From Solirubrobacter pauli (GTDB lineage: Bacteria; Actinomycetota; Thermoleophilia; Solirubrobacterales; Solirubrobacteraceae): DNA of 64,000 bases. This document shows, one piece after another, positions 24,373 through 34,688 of this stretch. The position numbers were made by a program, and so were the translations under genes. Location of the stretch: positions 2,170,001-2,234,000 of the forward strand of contig NZ_RBIL01000002.1 of the NCBI RefSeq assembly GCF_003633755.1, in the 5' to 3' direction. The notes beneath the pieces were generated by a model that was given only the letters and a program-made list of their open reading frames with translations, did not search any database and was not told where the DNA came from. Within the stretch, counting starts at the first letter, position 1. Every line of letters begins with the position of its first letter.

Positions 24373-25322
24373 GTACCCATGCGCGAGTTGAAGCTGACCT
24401 CGCCTCGCTCACGGCCACTTCGCGTCTCGATCGAGACCGCCACCGGCAGCCGCGGCCTCTGGCGCAGCCGCTCCCGCCCGGCCGCCGTGCGCTTCAAGCT
24501 GACCCGCAGCGGCCCGGACCGGGCGGGAAAGGTCCCGTGGGCGATGCGCTCGCGGCCCCGCCCCCAGTCGTCCAGGCGCCTCAGGGTCACGCTGCCGCTC
24601 GCCGGCGCCGTGCGCGTCCCGTCGCGGAACGGGCGCGAGACGGTCTTGGTCGTGATGCCGGTGAGCGTCGGCGCGCAGCCGTCGCCCGGCAGGTCGTACG
24701 GACCCGCGGACCAGCGGTCAGCGCCAGGTCCGCAGACGATCGCGACCGGTGCCGCGCGGCCCGGCCGGAGCCCGCCCGGCAGCGCCGCGTAGGCGCCGAT
24801 GTGGTGCAGCGAGAGCGCGTCGTCTCCCGCACCGCCGTCGAGCGTGGAGGGCCCCTTGTGGAAGTCCTCGACGTAGAGGTCGAGCTGATCGTCGCCCTCG
24901 CCGCCGACGACGCTCGCCTGCGTCGTCTCTGCCAGCCCGACGTCGTTCCCCGGCCCCAGGTCGGCCACGACCGCCTGCGCCTGCCCGTGGAAGCGATCGC
25001 TTCCTGCGCCGAGCGTCATCGTCACCGTGAGATGCCCGAAGTACGCGACGGTGTCGTTCCCGTCGCCGGTGACGAGCGTCACGCCGGCCACGCCCGCGGG
25101 CGGACACTCCACGTCGCCCTCGGTGCCGCCGCATCCCGGGCCGGGCCGCACACCCCGCCCGGAGAAGAAGAACACGCCGTCGCCGTTGTAGCCGGAGAGG
25201 AGCTTGACCTCCTCACCGGGGTCCGAGCGATAGACCAGCTGAGTCCCTTCGAGCCCGACGACACCCGCCTGGGCGGACGCGGGCAGCGCGAGCAGCGCGA
25301 GAACGGCGATGGGGAGACGCAT
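24369..25322 (-). CDS. secreted RTX-like repeat protein, paralogue 1 of 4
   Basis: 317 residues from the ATG at 25322. That start has GGGGAG seven bases upstream and gives a clean signal peptide (MRLPIAVLALLALPASAQA); a further ATG at 25337 is in frame. Opening GLEGTQLVYRSDP; repeats GAGSDRFHGQA, GGEGDDQLDLYV and GGAGDDALSLHH; then CGPGADRW...PGDGCA, GITTKTVSRPFRDG and a C-terminus PLRVSLKRTAAGRERLRQR. It is the first of four tandem copies, 16-30 bases after gcvPB. Both possible start codons lie in a perfect hairpin (25309-25337). Confidence 0.78.
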   Translation of the reverse strand: MRLPIAVLALLALPASAQAGVVGLEGTQLVYRSDPGEEVKLLSGYNGDGVFFFSGRGVRPGPGCGGTEGDVECPPAGVAGVTLVTGDGNDTVAYFGHLTVTMTLGAGSDRFHGQAQAVVADLGPGNDVGLAETTQASVVGGEGDDQLDLYVEDFHKGPSTLDGGAGDDALSLHHIGAYAALPGGLRPGRAAPVAIVCGPGADRWSAGPYDLPGDGCAPTLTGITTKTVSRPFRDGTRTAPASGSVTLRRLDDWGRGRERIAHGTFPARSGPLRVSLKRTAAGRERLRQRPRLPVAVSIETRSGRERGEVSFNSRMGT

Positions 25323-25337
25323 GACGCGTCTCCCCAT
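25309..25337 (-). promoter_or_regulatory. 12-bp perfect hairpin enclosing the start of the first RTX-like paralogue
   Basis: On the minus strand ATGGGGAGACGC (25337-25326) pairs fully with GCGTCTCCCCAT (25320-25309), leaving a 5-base loop, GTCAT. The left arm contains the GGGGAG ribosome binding site, and the ATG at 25322 begins in the loop. The hairpin begins 16 bases after the gcvPB stop codon. It could hide the translation start, end the glycine cleavage transcript, or both. No T-run follows. Confidence 0.6.
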
Positions 25338-25352
25338 ACCCGTTTTCGGCGA

Positions 25353-26905
25353 CTAGAGCGGCTGACGGATGACCGGGCGCTTGGCGGCCCCGGCCTCGTC
25401 GAGACGCCGGACCGGCGTCCCGTACGGCGCGTTGCGCGCGATCTCCGGATCCTCGGCGCCCTCGCGCAGGATGTCGGCCATCGCCTCGGCGAACGCGTCG
25501 AGCGTCTCCTTGGTCTCGGTCTCGGTCGGCTCGATCAGGAGCGCCTCGTCCACCAGCAGCGGGAAGTACACCGTCGGCGGGTGGAAGTTGTGATCGAGCA
25601 GGCGCTTGGCCAGGTCCAGCGTGCGCAGGCCCAGCTCCTTCTTCATCGGCGCGCCCGACAGCACGAACTCGTGCATGCAGATGCGGTCGAAGGCCGGCGG
25701 GAGCAGGTCCGTGACGCCCAGCTCACGCAGCTTCGCCAGCAGGTAGTTGGCGTTGAGCACGGCCAGCTCCGACGCCTCCTGCAGGCCGTCGGAGCCGAGG
25801 CTGAGGATGTACGCGTAGGAGCGCACGAACACGCCGTAGTTGCCCTGGAAGCCACGCAGGCGGCCGATCGACTTCGGCCGGTCGTAGTCGAGGTCGAACG
25901 TGCCGTCCTCGCGCTTGACGACGTGCGGCTTGGTGATGTACGGCTCCATCCGGTCGCTCACCGCGATCGGGCCGGCGCCCGGGCCACCGCCGCCGTGCGG
26001 CTGGGTGAACGTCTTGTGCAGGTTGAAGTGCACGATGTCGAAGCCCATGTCACCGGGGCGCGTCTTGCCCATGACGGCGTTCAGGTTCGCGCCGTCGTAG
26101 TACAGCGTCGCGCCCACACCGTGGACGATCTTGGCGATCTCCTCGATGTTGGAGTCGAACACGCCGAGCGTGTTCGGGTTGGTGAGCATCAGGCAGGCGA
26201 CCTGGTCGTCGGCCTTGGCGCGCAGGTCGTCGATGTCGACGCCGCCGTCGGCGTTCGTGCCGACCTTGACGACCTCGTAGCCGCCCATGGTCACCGTCGC
26301 CGGGTTGGTGCCGTGCGCGGTGTCCGGGGTGAGGATCTTCGTGCGGTGGTCGCCGCGGTCCTCGTGGTAGGCGCGGGTGAGCAGCACGCCGGCCAGCTCG
26401 CCGTGGGACCCGGCGGACGGCTGCAGCGACACGTGCGGCAGGCCCGCGACCTCGCCGAGCGCACCCTGCAGCTCGTACATGAGCTCGAGGGCGCCCTGGG
26501 CGCGCTTCGGGTTCGTCAGCGGGTGCAGGCGGGCGTTGCCCGGCAGCGCCGCCACGCGCTCGTGCAGCTTCGGGTTGTGCTTCATCGTGCACGAGCCGAG
26601 CGGGTAGAAGCCCGAGTCCAGGTCGAAGTTGCGCTTGGACAGGCGGTTGTAGTGGCGGACGATCTCCGGCTCGGCGATCTCCGGCAGCTTCGGCGTCTCC
26701 GCGCGGCGGAACTGCGCGGGCAGCTCGTGCTTCGGGACGTCCAGCTCGGGCGCCACGAACGCGCGCCGGCCCGGCTTGGACTTCTCGTAGATGGTCTTGG
26801 CGCGGTCGCGCTGCTGCTCGGTCTCGATCACGCTCGAGCGCTGCGGGTGCAGCTCGTGCGCCTCGATGCCCGGGTCGCCGTGCAGCTTGTTGTCGGTCAC
26901 CGTGG

Positions 26906-26909
<4 letters not shown>
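25353..26909 (-). CDS. gcvPB: glycine dehydrogenase (decarboxylating) subunit 2
   Basis: 518 residues, the C-terminal half of P-protein as a separate subunit. The PLP lysine lies in NLHKTFTQPHGGGGPG (about 283-298), with DTAHGTNPATV and YYDGANLNAVMGKTRPGDMG (as two neighbouring blocks) and an early GFYPLGSCTMKHNPK. With GcvPA it decarboxylates glycine and passes the aminomethyl group to the lipoyl arm of GcvH. Its ATG overlaps the gcvPA stop by four bases. It is the last gene of gcvT-gcvH-gcvPA-gcvPB. Confidence 0.96.
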
Positions 26910-28216
<1,307 letters not shown>

Positions 28217-28232
28217 AGTTGAGCCGTCCAGC

Positions 28233-28619
28233 TTATGACAGGCTCTGGCGGTAGCTCTCGGCGTCCATCAGGCCGTCGGCCTCAGAGGGATCGGAGAGCT
28301 TGATCTTGACGAGCCAACCCTCGCCGTAGGAGTCCTCGTTGATCTGCTCCGGCGAGTCCTTCAAGCCGTCATTGACCTCGACGATCTCGCCGCTGAGCGG
28401 AGCGATCACGTCCGAGACCGCCTTGACGGACTCGACCTCGGCGTACGGGCTGCCGGCGGTGATCGCCGTGCCGACCTCCGGCGGGTCGAAGAACACGACC
28501 TCGCCGAGCTGGTCCTGGGCGTACCAGGTGATCCCGAGCGTGGCGGTGTCGCCCTCGATCCGAGCCCAGTCGTGCTCGGTGTGGTACTTGAGGTCGTCGG
28601 GGTAGCTGGCGTCGGCCAT
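28233..28619 (-). CDS. gcvH: glycine cleavage system H protein
   Basis: 128 residues, usual length. The lipoylated lysine is in AEVESVKAVSDVIAP (about residue 64), and the fold markers YHTEHDWARIEGDTATLGIT and LGEVVFFDPPEVG are present. The lipoyl arm shuttles the aminomethyl group between P- and T-proteins. The ATG is three bases after the gcvT stop. Confidence 0.96.
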   Translation of the reverse strand: MADASYPDDLKYHTEHDWARIEGDTATLGITWYAQDQLGEVVFFDPPEVGTAITAGSPYAEVESVKAVSDVIAPLSGEIVEVNDGLKDSPEQINEDSYGEGWLVKIKLSDPSEADGLMDAESYRQSLS

Positions 28620-28622
28620 CCG

Positions 28623-29702
28623 TCAGGTCTCCTTCGTGTAAAGCGGCTTTTCGCGAACTTCGGCGGCGCGCGTGCGGCCGCGGACGTCGATCTCGAGCTT
28701 GGTCCCGGGCGCGGCCTTGTCGACCGGCACGTAGGCCATGCCGATGCCGACGCCCAGCGACGGGCTGAGCGTGCCCGACGTGACCTCGCCGCCACCGACG
28801 ACGGGGTTGCCCTGGCGGGCGATGCCCTGCTCGGTCACGAACGGGACGAGCAGCTCGGACGGGCCGTTGTCGCGGGCGACCTTGATCGCCTCCGCGCCGA
28901 TGAAGCCCGTGTCCTCCTTCACGCACCACCCGAGGCCGGCCTCGATCGGGCCGCGCGTCTCCATCAGGTCGTTGCCGTAGAGGTGGTAACAGACCTCCAG
29001 GCGCAGCGTGTCGCGCGCGCCGAGGCCGATCGGGACGACGCCCGCGTCCAGCAGCGCGTCCCAGACCTTGACCGAGCCGATCGGGTCGATCAGCAGCTCG
29101 ACGCCGTCCTCGCCGGTGTAGCCGGTGCCGCACACCAGCACGTCCTCCACGCCGGCCACGGTGGCGCGGGTGGTGCGGAAGCGCTTGGGCAGCTCGACGT
29201 CCGTGAGGCCCGCGACGATCGCGCGCGCCTCCGGGCCCTGGACCGCGAGCATCGCGTAGTCGTGCAGGCGGTCGTGGAGCGTCACGTCGAAGCCGGCGGC
29301 CTGCTTGGTGAACCAGGCGAGGTCCTTGACGTGGTTGGCCGCGTTGGTGACCGTCAGGTAGTGGTTCTCGCCGAGCTTGTAGGTGAAGAGGTCGTCCAGG
29401 ACGCCCCCGTCTTCCTTGGTCAGGACGCTGTACTGCGCCCCGTTGTCGGCGATCTTGCTGACGTCGTTGGAGAGGATGCGCTGGAGGAACTCCAGCGCCT
29501 GCGGACCGGCGGTCTCGATCTCGCCCATGTGGGAGACGTCGAAGACGCCGGCCTTGGAGCGCACCGCGAGGTGCTCCTCCTTGATGCCCGCGTACTGCAC
29601 GGGCATCTCCCAGCCGGCGAACGGCACGAGCTTCGCGCCCGCGGCGACGTGGCGGTCGTAGAGCGCGGTTTTCTGCAGAGTGGTGTCGGACCCGATGGCC
29701 AT
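28623..29702 (-). CDS. gcvT: aminomethyltransferase (glycine cleavage T protein)
   Basis: 359 residues from the ATG at 29702; the longer frame up to 29801 is Arg/Ser-rich shadow of the GGDEF gene. Typical blocks: LVPFAGWEMPVQYAGI, GVFDVSHMGEIE, EDGGVLDDLFTYKL, GYTGEDGVELLI and LGLGARDTLRLE-type GLGARDTLRLEVCYHLYGND (read in parts). It transfers the methylene group from the H protein to tetrahydrofolate and releases ammonia. It is the first gene of the gcv unit, 22 bases downstream of the GGDEF gene. No glycine riboswitch fits in that space. Confidence 0.95.
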   Translation of the reverse strand: MAIGSDTTLQKTALYDRHVAAGAKLVPFAGWEMPVQYAGIKEEHLAVRSKAGVFDVSHMGEIETAGPQALEFLQRILSNDVSKIADNGAQYSVLTKEDGGVLDDLFTYKLGENHYLTVTNAANHVKDLAWFTKQAAGFDVTLHDRLHDYAMLAVQGPEARAIVAGLTDVELPKRFRTTRATVAGVEDVLVCGTGYTGEDGVELLIDPIGSVKVWDALLDAGVVPIGLGARDTLRLEVCYHLYGNDLMETRGPIEAGLGWCVKEDTGFIGAEAIKVARDNGPSELLVPFVTEQGIARQGNPVVGGGEVTSGTLSPSLGVGIGMAYVPVDKAAPGTKLEIDVRGRTRAAEVREKPLYTKET

Positions 29703-29724
29703 GCGGCCCCGGACCCTAGCGCGC

Positions 29725-31431
29725 TCAGGCGACGATCGGGCGGCCCGCGACGGCCTGGGCGACGATGCGCGCCGCCACCGACGAGTCCGGGCGGATGTCA
29801 CGGCTGTCGGCCACGAGGCGCGCCACGGCGCGCAGCGAAGGCGCCGCGGCGATCACCCGCTCGCCGAGCGCGTGCAGCTCGGTCGCGTAGCGCACGGCCT
29901 CCCGGTCCTCGCGCTCGAGGCCGAGCCGGCGCGCTTCCTCCTCCGCGTGGTCGGCGGCGGTGGAGTCGTGCGGGGCGAGCACGGCCAGCAGCACGTCGCG
30001 TGCCTGGCGGGCGGCGGACATGCGGCCGGCGTGCTTGGACGCGTACATGCGCTGGTCGGCGATCCGGAGGGCGCTGTCGGAGTCCGCCGCCTCGGTGGGC
30101 AGCGTGATGAACCCGTACGAGCAGCCGACCCAGTAGCCCTCACCCTCGGCGCTGAGCGAGTGCGCGGCGCCCTCGACGAGCGTCGTCGGGTCCTCGCCGC
30201 GGGGGCGCAGCAGGACGCAGAACTCGTCGCCGCCCATCCGGAACGCGCGGCCGCGCGGGCCGACGAAGCTGTCCAGGCGGGCTCCCAGACGCGCGAGGAG
30301 CTCGTCACCGGCCGGGTGGCCGAACGTGTCGTTGTAGTGCTTGAACCCGTCCAGGTCGAAGAGCGCGAGCACGTGCGGGGTCTCGGGGCGCGCGTCCGGC
30401 AGGACCTCCTCGAGCATGCGCGTGAGGGCGCGGCGGTTGCCGAGGCCGGTCAGGTGGTCGGTGACGGCCTCGTCGCGGGTCGTGCGCAGCATCGAGACGT
30501 TCTGGCGGAAGGTGATCGTCAGGCGGACCATCACGAACACCAGCGCCGCCGCGGAGAGGGCGACCGCCAGCGGGTTCAGGTCGACCGCGGACGCGTAGAC
30601 GAGCAGCTCGAGGCCGACGGCGCCGGACACGAGCGGGGCGATCATCAGGCGCGGGCTGTCGTCGGCGGGCCGGCGGCGGCTGGTCGGCCCGCGCTGCCAG
30701 GCGGCGAGCGCGATCGCCAGCAGGCCCAGCCACCACGCCATGTCCAGCCACCCGCCGGACACGAACGTGCCCTCGGCGGTCCGGACGAGGAACACCGAGT
30801 CGGCGAGCCAGAACGCCAGGATCCCGCCGACCAGCAGCGCCCAGGTGCGGTCCAGGCGCCAGCCGGTGGCGGCGAGCGCGCCGACGCCGATGGCCAGCAG
30901 CACGAGGTCGAAGATCGGGTACGCGAGCGTGATCGCCACCGACACGGGATCGCCCTCGGCGTGCTCGAGCACCGCCTGGACGACGATCGCCGCGCTCAGG
31001 GCGGAGACCGCCAGCGCGGCGGTGATGCCGTCGACGAGGAGCGTGGGCGTGAGCCGGACGCGGTGGCGCAGGAGGATCACCATCCCGCCGAAGACCAGCG
31101 GGGCGAAGAGCAGGAAGCCGACGTCCGCGAAGCTCGGGATCGGCGGTGAGGTGTCGTCCCAGAGGACGGCGGTGTAGTAGACCTCGCCGGCGCTCCACGC
31201 GGCGACGCCGCCGCCGATCAGCAGCCAGGCCGCGCGCTCACGGCGGATGGCGACGGCCCGCGCGAGGCAGAGCGCGGCCGCGACCGCGAGCACGACGTCG
31301 TGTGCGAACCGCGAGAACAGCGGTCCGAGGTCATGCCCGCCGAAGGCCGCCTCGTTGAGCCCGTACCCCAGCAACCACGCCACGCAGGCGAGGAGCGGCA
31401 CGAGCAGCGGTGGGCGGCGCGACAACATCAC
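29725..31431 (-). CDS. membrane GGDEF protein with a worn HD-GYP-like tail
   Basis: 568 residues. The first 305 residues hold about nine membrane segments. A GGDEF domain follows (about 325-485): DEAVTDHLTGLGNRRAL, LALFDLDGFKHYNDTFGHPAGDELL and the active-site MGGDEFCVLL. This should make cyclic di-GMP. The usual RxxD inhibitory site five residues before GGDEF is missing (GPRG there). The last 80 residues (LGLEREDREAVRYATELHALGERVI) resemble the middle of an HD-GYP domain, but the catalytic LHDxGK reads LHALGE, so it cannot be an active phosphodiesterase. It lies directly upstream of gcvT, in the same direction. Confidence 0.88.
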   Translation of the reverse strand: MMLSRRPPLLVPLLACVAWLLGYGLNEAAFGGHDLGPLFSRFAHDVVLAVAAALCLARAVAIRRERAAWLLIGGGVAAWSAGEVYYTAVLWDDTSPPIPSFADVGFLLFAPLVFGGMVILLRHRVRLTPTLLVDGITAALAVSALSAAIVVQAVLEHAEGDPVSVAITLAYPIFDLVLLAIGVGALAATGWRLDRTWALLVGGILAFWLADSVFLVRTAEGTFVSGGWLDMAWWLGLLAIALAAWQRGPTSRRRPADDSPRLMIAPLVSGAVGLELLVYASAVDLNPLAVALSAAALVFVMVRLTITFRQNVSMLRTTRDEAVTDHLTGLGNRRALTRMLEEVLPDARPETPHVLALFDLDGFKHYNDTFGHPAGDELLARLGARLDSFVGPRGRAFRMGGDEFCVLLRPRGEDPTTLVEGAAHSLSAEGEGYWVGCSYGFITLPTEAADSDSALRIADQRMYASKHAGRMSAARQARDVLLAVLAPHDSTAADHAEEEARRLGLEREDREAVRYATELHALGERVIAAAPSLRAVARLVADSRDIRPDSSVAARIVAQAVAGRPIVA

Positions 31432-31467
31432 CCCGCGTTATCGGCCGTGACGGCCGATAACGGGAGG

Positions 31468-32541
31468 TCAGCGAAGGAACGGCGGGATGTCGAGATCGTC
31501 GTCGCGGATGACGAGCGAGTCGCGCTGACGCTCGTCGATGCGCGGGTTGCGGTCGCGGGGCGCGCGCTGACGCTCCTCGCGGGCCGCCCGCACGCCGCCG
31601 TGGTCGAAGCCCGTGGCGATCACCGTGACGCGGATCTCCTCGCCCATCGCCGGGTCGATGACCGCGCCGAAGATGATGTTCGAGTTCGCGTCGGCGGCCG
31701 AGTGGATCAGCTCCGCGGCCTCGTTGACCTCGAACAGGCCGAGGTCCTGTCCACCGGTGATGTTGAGCAGGATGCCGGTGGCGCCCTCGACCGACTCCTC
31801 CAGCAGCGGGGAGCTGATCGCGGCCTTGGCGGCCTCGGAGGCGCGGTTCTCGCCCTGGGCGGTGCCGATGCCCATCAGCGCGCTGCCCGCGTTCTCCATG
31901 ATCGCCCGCACGTCGGCGAAGTCGAGGTTGATCAGGCCGGGGATCGTGATCAGGTCCGTGATGCCCTGGACGCCCTGGCGCAGCACGTTGTCGGCCTCGC
32001 GGAAGGCATCGAGGATGCTCGTCCGGCGCTCGACGATCGCGAGCAGCTTCTCGTTCGGGATGACGATCAGCGTGTCGACCATCTCGCGCAGGCGGTCGAT
32101 GCCCTCCTGCGCCTGGCGGGCACGCTGCGAGCCCTCGAACGCGAACGGCCGCGTGACGACGCCCACGGTGAGGGCGCCGATCTCGTTCTTGGCGATCTCG
32201 GCGATCACCGGCGCCGCGCCCGTGCCCGTGCCGCCGCCTTCGCCGGCCGTGACGAAGACCATGTCCGCGCCCTTGAGCGCTTCCTTGATGTCGTCGCGCG
32301 ACTCGGCCGCCGCGCCCTGGCCGATCTGCGGGTTGGCTCCTGCGCCGAGGCCCTTGGTGAGGGCACCGCCGATGTGGAGCTTGAGGTCGGCGTCCGTCAT
32401 CTGGAGCGCCTGCGCGTCCGTGTTGGCCGCGATGAACTCCACGCCGGACAGACCGGCGTCGATCATCCGGTTCACGGCATTGGTTCCACCGCCGCCGACA
32501 CCGACGACCTTTATGACTGCGAGATAACCGCTGGCTTCCAT
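31468..32541 (-). CDS. ftsZ: cell division protein FtsZ
   Basis: Tubulin-like GTPase that forms the division ring. 357 residues. The N-terminal [11 protein letters not shown], the tubulin signature [13 protein letters not shown] (about 101-113) and the T7 loop [19 protein letters not shown] are intact. The C-terminal linker is short and Arg/Asp-rich and ends in the conserved peptide [10 protein letters not shown] that binds FtsA/SepF/ZipA-type partners. No ftsA is present in the cluster, so SepF encoded elsewhere is the likely membrane tether, as in most actinobacteria. It is the last dcw gene and has its own promoter. Confidence 0.97.
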   Translation of the reverse strand: MEASGYLAVIKVVGVGGGGTNAVNRMIDAGLSGVEFIAANTDAQALQMTDADLKLHIGGALTKGLGAGANPQIGQGAAAESRDDIKEALKGADMVFVTAGEGGGTGTGAAPVIAEIAKNEIGALTVGVVTRPFAFEGSQRARQAQEGIDRLREMVDTLIVIPNEKLLAIVERRTSILDAFREADNVLRQGVQGITDLITIPGLINLDFADVRAIMENAGSALMGIGTAQGENRASEAAKAAISSPLLEESVEGATGILLNITGGQDLGLFEVNEAAELIHSAADANSNIIFGAVIDPAMGEEIRVTVIATGFDHGGVRAAREERQRAPRDRNPRIDERQRDSLVIRDDDLDIPPFLR

Positions 32542-32613
32542 TTGGGTTTTCCGTCCGGACCTCTAGTTAGGGTCGAGCGTTTTAGCATGCTCGCCGACGG
32601 CGCGGATTACGCC

Positions 32614-32643
32614 AAGGTACGGGGATTTCGTTCCCGATGTCAA
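32614..32643 (-). promoter_or_regulatory. ftsZ promoter
   Basis: In the 149 bases between ftsQ and ftsZ the minus strand carries a perfect TTGACA (32638-32643), an 18-base spacer and TACCTT (32614-32619). The expected start point is about 65-70 bases before the ftsZ ATG. The rest of the gap is AT-richer than the surroundings and holds a small GAGC...GCTC inverted repeat near 32575-32595. Confidence 0.6.
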
Positions 32644-32690
32644 CGAGAGCGAATCCGCGCACAGATCGTTGCAAGCTGCCGAAGTCTCGA

Positions 32691-33461
32691 CTACGGATTG
32701 AGAGTTGGGCTGTTCTCACCCTCAAGTTGAAGGTTCGGGTCGGGCGTGGGTGTGGCGATCGGCGCGAGGCCGCCCGCGGCCACCCGGCCCGTGATGCGGA
32801 GGTCGAGATAGACGGCGCCCTGGGCCGAGATCTCGGCCAGGACGCGGGCCGCCGCGGCCCATTTCTTGTCGGCGTCCTTGCCGTCCCCGAAGATCAGCTC
32901 GGGGCCGTCCTCCACCTCGGCGACCACGCCGCGCTTCTCGACCTTGACCTCACCGGTCCGGCCGCGCAGCGGTGTCGGGACGGCGCTCGCGACGGCGAGC
33001 GCGTCGAGGATCTTGCGGTCGGTGATGCGTGCCCCGGCGGGCTCCGACTTGACGCTGATGGTCGGCAGGTCGCGCTCGGCGGTCACGCCGCGCAGCAACG
33101 TGCCGTTGCTCGTGACGGGGATCCGCCGTCGTTCCCCGGCGCGCGCGACGGCCGCGACCGGGCGGCGCTCGACCACCTGGATGCGGAGCGTGTGCGGGAA
33201 GTCGGCCTTGACCTTCAGATCGCCCACCGAGCTGTACGGCGCGGTCGCCTCATGGAGCACCTGCTCGCGCACGTGCAGGGTCGTCATGTCCTTGGCCGCC
33301 CCCTCGAGCGCCGTGCGGACCTGCTCGCCGTCGGAGGCGGTGATGCCGCTGATCTGGACGTCGCGCACCGCAACCAGGCTCGATTGGCGCAGCCACAGGT
33401 AGCCGCCGCCCGTCAGCACGATTACGGCGACGACGGCAAGACCAACTTTGAGGCGCGTCAT
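32691..33461 (-). CDS. ftsQ: cell division protein FtsQ (POTRA domain)
   Basis: 256 residues: a short cytoplasmic start, one membrane helix (VGLAVVAVIVLTGGGYLWL), a POTRA domain (about 30-105, VAVRDVQISGITASDGEQVRTAL, then LRIQVVERRPVAAV) and the FtsQ beta domain. It links FtsL/FtsB-type proteins and the septal synthase to the ring. The sequence is weakly conserved, as usual for FtsQ. Position after murC (four-base overlap) and before ftsZ supports the call. Confidence 0.88.
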   Translation of the reverse strand: MTRLKVGLAVVAVIVLTGGGYLWLRQSSLVAVRDVQISGITASDGEQVRTALEGAAKDMTTLHVREQVLHEATAPYSSVGDLKVKADFPHTLRIQVVERRPVAAVARAGERRRIPVTSNGTLLRGVTAERDLPTISVKSEPAGARITDRKILDALAVASAVPTPLRGRTGEVKVEKRGVVAEVEDGPELIFGDGKDADKKWAAAARVLAEISAQGAVYLDLRITGRVAAGGLAPIATPTPDPNLQLEGENSPTLNP

Positions 33462-34669
33462 CGTCCGGGTGCTTCGCTATGCGCGACCAGGTCCCTGCCG
33501 ATCGTGTTGACGTCGCCGGCGCCCATCGTGAGCAGCAGGTCGCCGTTCTGCAACGTGTCTTGCAGGAACCGGCGCGCCGCGGCGTGGGTCTTCGCCCAGA
33601 ACACGGGCATGCCCGGCCGGGCGTCCAGCGTGGTCCGCACGATCGTCAGCCCGGACACGCCGGGGTAGTCCGCGGCCGTTTCCCGCGCGGGGTACACGTC
33701 CAGCACCGCGACGACGTCCGCGCCGGCGAGGGCCTGGCCGAACGCCATCGCCTCTCGCTGGGTCCGGCTGAACAGGTGCGGCTGGAAGAGCGCGACGACG
33801 CGGCCTGCGTCGCGCGAGCGGGCCGCCTCGATCGTCGCGCGGACCTCGGTCGGGTGGTGGGCGTAGTCGTCGACCACCGTTGCCCCCTGGGCCTCGCCGA
33901 CCACCTCGAAGCGCCGCCCGGCACCCTGGAAGTCGGCGAGCCGGGCGGCGGCCGCGGCGACGTCCTCCCCGGCCAGCTCGATCGCCTTCAGCGCCGCGGC
34001 GGCGTTGCGGCGGTTGTGCGCGCCGGGCACGGGCAGCGGGCCGTCGAACTCGCCGAAGACGTGCGCGTCCGCGCGCAGGCGTGTGAGGTCGGGCGCGACG
34101 ACGGCGTCTCTCGCGCGTGCGAGGAACGCCGCGAAGGTCTCGTCCACGTCGCGGGACGACGCGTAGGTGGTGTGGTGGTCGAGCTCGGCGTTGGTGACGA
34201 CCGCGATCGTCGGGTGCAGCTTGAGCAGGCTGCGGTCGGACTCGTCGGCCTCGACGATCAGCCACTCGCTGTCGGGGTGCCAGTCGGCGTTGGTGCCGGT
34301 GCTGCGGACCTCGCCGCCGACCAGGTAGCTCTGCCCGGGCAGCGCGTGGACGAGCATCGAGCTCGTGGTCGTCTTGCCGTGGGTGCCGGAGACGGCGATC
34401 GTCGGCTTGAGCTGCGTGAGCTCGGCGAGCAGGTCGGCGCGGTGCAGCTCAGGCGCGCCGGTCGTGCGCTCCGGGTTGTCGGCCGGGATGGCGCTCGAGT
34501 AGACGACCTCGGCGCCCGCGGGGACGTTGCTCGCGGCGTGGCCGCCCTGGGCGCGGTCGGAGCCCGTGACGTCGGCGCCGAGGATGCGGGCGACCTTCGC
34601 GAGCCCGCTCATCCCCACGCCGCCGATCCCGACGAAGTGCAGTTTGCGTCCTGACCACGGCTGATTCAC
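33458..34669 (-). CDS. murC: UDP-N-acetylmuramate--L-alanine ligase
   Basis: 403 residues from the GTG at 34669, chosen because the family begins close to [15 protein letters not shown]. Mur ligase motifs: [11 protein letters not shown] (ATP loop), [31 protein letters not shown] and [10 protein letters not shown]. It adds L-Ala to UDP-MurNAc. It is somewhat shorter than the usual 450-490 residues, mainly in the central domain. The start is only 19 bases from the divergent recQ start, so its promoter must overlap recQ, and murC-ftsQ(-ftsZ) is a transcript separate from the rest of the dcw genes. Confidence 0.95.
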   Translation of the reverse strand: MNQPWSGRKLHFVGIGGVGMSGLAKVARILGADVTGSDRAQGGHAASNVPAGAEVVYSSAIPADNPERTTGAPELHRADLLAELTQLKPTIAVSGTHGKTTTSSMLVHALPGQSYLVGGEVRSTGTNADWHPDSEWLIVEADESDRSLLKLHPTIAVVTNAELDHHTTYASSRDVDETFAAFLARARDAVVAPDLTRLRADAHVFGEFDGPLPVPGAHNRRNAAAALKAIELAGEDVAAAAARLADFQGAGRRFEVVGEAQGATVVDDYAHHPTEVRATIEAARSRDAGRVVALFQPHLFSRTQREAMAFGQALAGADVVAVLDVYPARETAADYPGVSGLTIVRTTLDARPGMPVFWAKTHAAARRFLQDTLQNGDLLLTMGAGDVNTIGRDLVAHSEAPGR

Positions 34670-34688
34670 GCCTGTCAGGCTACGGCGC

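Noticed and set aside
29703-29724. Glycine riboswitch before gcvT
   Set aside because: Only 22 bases separate gcvT from the upstream gene, far too little for the aptamer, and no riboswitch core was seen near it.
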